Assembly (NCBI GenBank): GCA_028023455.1
Contig: JAQFVV010006256.1
Coordinates: 2,170,001 to 2,234,000 of the forward strand
Direction of reading: 5' to 3'
Length of the DNA stretch: 64,000 bases
DNA from: Epiperipatus broadwayi
Taxonomy: Eukaryota; Onychophora; Udeonychophora; Euonychophora; Peripatidae
Shown: piece by piece, positions 61,726 to 64,000 of the stretch
How positions within the stretch are numbered: the first letter of the stretch is position 1
Layout of the letters: each line of letters begins with the position of its first letter
The notes under the pieces: model-generated
What the model saw: the letters and a program-made list of their open reading frames with translations, nothing else
Databases searched by the model: none
What the model was told of the DNA's origin: nothing
Position numbers and translations under genes: made by a program

Positions 61726-62974
61726 ATATATATTATGACAGGCACACTTCATGTGGCCAAGCATAAGATGGTATTACATAATAAAGTGGCCTAAAATATG
61801 CAATAAAGCCATTAAATGTGTGTGTATGCAGTCTATATAAATTTGAATCAAGTCAAATTATAAAATGTGAGAGATGTCAGTGGATATGTCATATACTCTC
61901 ACACACAAGAAAAGCCAATAGTTAAGGCCTATAACTTGAAGTATTAGCATATTAGCTACATGCTTATAATTTATTTTTATTATTTTATGTTCATTTTTTT
62001 TTATAAACGCAAAGATGTTTATGCGTAATTTGTATTTATAATTTTTTGTTCAATGCTTGTAAAAAGAAAGGGAAATGGTAATACTTAAAAATCCAGCATA
62101 TAGGTAATTTTAAATCAAAAGTTGTACTAGATATTTTCTCTACAAACCCATTGTTCCAAATTTAAGAAAAGCCTAAAGGCAAGTACATTTTAATAGATAA
62201 GTAATTTTGTTTCTTCTTTTTTTATTATTATCAAATGTTTCAACTCAACAAAAGAGTTCATTAAAATGTATGTTAATGCGGGTGGGGAAAATATCTAATT
62301 TAATTAAAAAAATATTTTAAATGGAATCTGATTATCGGAAAATAACTTATATAATCAAACTTTTTCTTTTTTGTGTGTGTATGTTGAATCAGAGTAGATA
62401 ATAAATTGAATTAAAAATGAATAAATTCTTGACATTAATTAATGGATTTCATAGGAATGCTTCATGTATTGTATGAATCCACTAACAAAGATCAAAATTA
62501 ATTAATTAAATGTGTTTCAGAGGAGTAACTAGATTGAGATTCTAATGAGGAGGGCTAAATGCTGTTCACCAGTTTAGTGGAATTCAATTGAACACAGGTA
62601 TTCAATCGGCACAAGCAGTCACTAAGTCACTCAGTCATTAAGTCAATCATTCACTCACTTATGCTAACTTTTTAGATTTATCTGAACTTGCTTATTTGAA
62701 CTTAGAGAATTCCCAGTTCTAATTATTTTTTTTATAAATCATGCTGATATAAACTGCAAGATGGTTTTCAATTAGACAATTCGTAGTAGTGCAGTAGAGA
62801 ACTGTGTTTGTGGGAAGGTGTTAATATTTAGAAACTCAAAGTAAAAGAATCATTACCAGTGCTGTAGAAAACAAAAAGAAAACACTACTGTTAGTTGGTA
62901 ATCATTAACTAAAGAAGAAATTTATGATTAAACCTCAAGTACAAATGTACTCATGTCAGTGAAATGATCATGGG
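61726..62974. other. AT-rich stretch
   Basis: Contains a short degenerate TCAN repeat near 62615-62660. No gene recognised. LINE sequence does not resume to the right of the solo LTR. Confidence 0.45.
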
Positions 62975-63250
62975 GTAGGAACCTTTAGTCAGCGCGCCCA
63001 CGCAGCTCCGCTCCTGCCATCAGCAAGGTCTCCCGAATCCAGCCATCAAATGATCATGAAAGCTGTTGAGCCATATCAAAAATGTCTCCTGAATCCAGCC
63101 ATCCAATGAAGCTGAAAGCAGCTATGTTATGCTGTGTTTAAGAGAAGTCCTCACTGTCCTGGATGAACAGATGAATAGCCTACTTAGAGCCCAGAGAAGT
63201 ACAAAAAAGACTTTAAATTGTACACTCTATTTTATTAAATACATATATAT
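62975..63250 (+). other. GC-richer segment with a 56-bp duplication and an open frame
   Basis: TCTCCCGAATCCAGCCATC at 63029 recurs as TCTCCTGAATCCAGCCATC at 63085, followed each time by AATGA and GAAAGC. One frame through the second unit reads QPSNEAESSYVMLCLREVLT and goes on VLDEQMNSLLRAQRS before turning AT-rich. The start of the segment contains CAGCGCGCCCACGCAGC, the most CpG-dense bit of the window. No family is recognised. Confidence 0.4.
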
Positions 63251-64000
63251 TATTGTGTGTTACATATCCTTCATTTATATCTCTTTGCGTAAAATATCAC
63301 ACTTATTTAATGTAATAATTAGTATTTGTAAAACGTATTTGTGTGCGAGTTATGAACCCCAGACCACTTTCTCACTAGTTGATTCTTTATAATTTTACAT
63401 TCTCTTTCTTTGTTAATATATCTGTAGTACTCTCATATATATAGATATGTTTTTATGGTTATTTATTATGCATTGGGGTTTATTCTGATTATATTTATCT
63501 TGGGAATTGATGAAGGGATTCAATAAACATTTATAAAACTACCTTACTGCTTTGAGAATTTATTCGTATTTCTTTCTCTAAAATAATGACACTTCGATAA
63601 TTGTGCGAGTTTTAGTCTTCCATTTCTTTACCTGAGATAAAGAGAATGATGAGCTGGCATATGGGATACTCTCTTATCAGGATTTAAATCTTTTGACATT
63701 GGGTGTTTATTTTTATTAGATTTCATTTGATTCATTTTATTTCATATTATTATTGGCCTTACATATCCTTTTAGGAGGGGGAATTAATCTTTTTTTTTTT
63801 CTGAGAGTGGCGCGAAGGATTTAAATTAAAGAAATATTTTAAAGGTATTTAAGAGTCAATACTTTATAAACATACCAATGACTGTATCAAAGCGATCATA
63901 AAAAAAGATTTGAAATTACTTCCTACCCTGGCGTTCCACCATATTTTTTTCATGTTCAATATGTGCGCATGCTCACCTTATCAGGGTAGGGATGAACCGG
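63251..64000. other. AT-rich stretch at the window end
   Basis: Nothing recognised. The last 60 bases are less AT-rich (CCTTATCAGGGTAGGGATG) and could be the start of something beyond the window. Confidence 0.4.

Overview
The window is AT-rich (roughly 70-75% by eye), CpG-poor eukaryotic DNA dominated by (TA)n microsatellites and transposable-element remains. The mix of tRNA-derived SINEs, degenerate endonuclease-type LINEs, LTR retrotransposons inserted at ATAT, a pogo/Tigger-like TA-flanked element, hAT-like ends and foldback elements fits an invertebrate metazoan nuclear genome. I cannot resolve the taxon. No rRNA, functional tRNA, CRISPR array or bacterial gene organisation is visible, and no host gene can be demonstrated.

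Layout. 0-6.7 kb holds a LINE relic interrupted by a tRNA-derived SINE, then AT-rich DNA with two weak exon-like stretches. 6.7-10.3 kb is an LTR element with ~1.45 kb LTRs and only ~0.7 kb of non-coding interior. 12.8-13.2 kb is one copy of an unclassified ~350-390 bp repeat whose inverted partner lies at 34.4-34.7 kb. 14.08-21.55 kb is the clearest object: an LTR retrotransposon on the minus strand with 2.45 kb LTRs (TGTGCC...GGCACA), a primer-binding site, a polypurine tract and a Gag reading frame broken by one in-frame TAG, but no protease, reverse transcriptase or integrase. 22.5-24.7 kb is a decayed LINE, with another LINE C-terminal fragment at 27.0-27.4 kb and a 150-bp polypurine tract at 27.9 kb.

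29-34.2 kb carries a hairpin-forming repeat family and a 1.2 kb non-autonomous DNA transposon. At 34.75 kb there is a short exon-like reading frame ending in a good splice donor, the best (still weak) candidate for a host gene. 35-40.7 kb is nearly featureless. 40.8-48.5 kb has long (TA)n tracts, two hAT-like termini, inverted copies of a 60-bp repeat, a gag-like relic and a 2.7 kb block of possible LTR origin. 52-57.7 kb contains a terminal-inverted-repeat element and two long imperfect palindromes (about 586 and 253 bp). 58.4-61.7 kb is a readable but dead LINE next to a solo LTR, also inserted at an ATAT site. The end of the window is AT-rich with one GC-richer duplicated segment at 63 kb.

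The unifying theme is target choice. Three LTR-type structures sit with their 5' boundary in a TA-dinucleotide tract and are flanked by ATAT on both sides. Two of them keep interiors but encode no enzymes, so they depended on enzymes from elsewhere.
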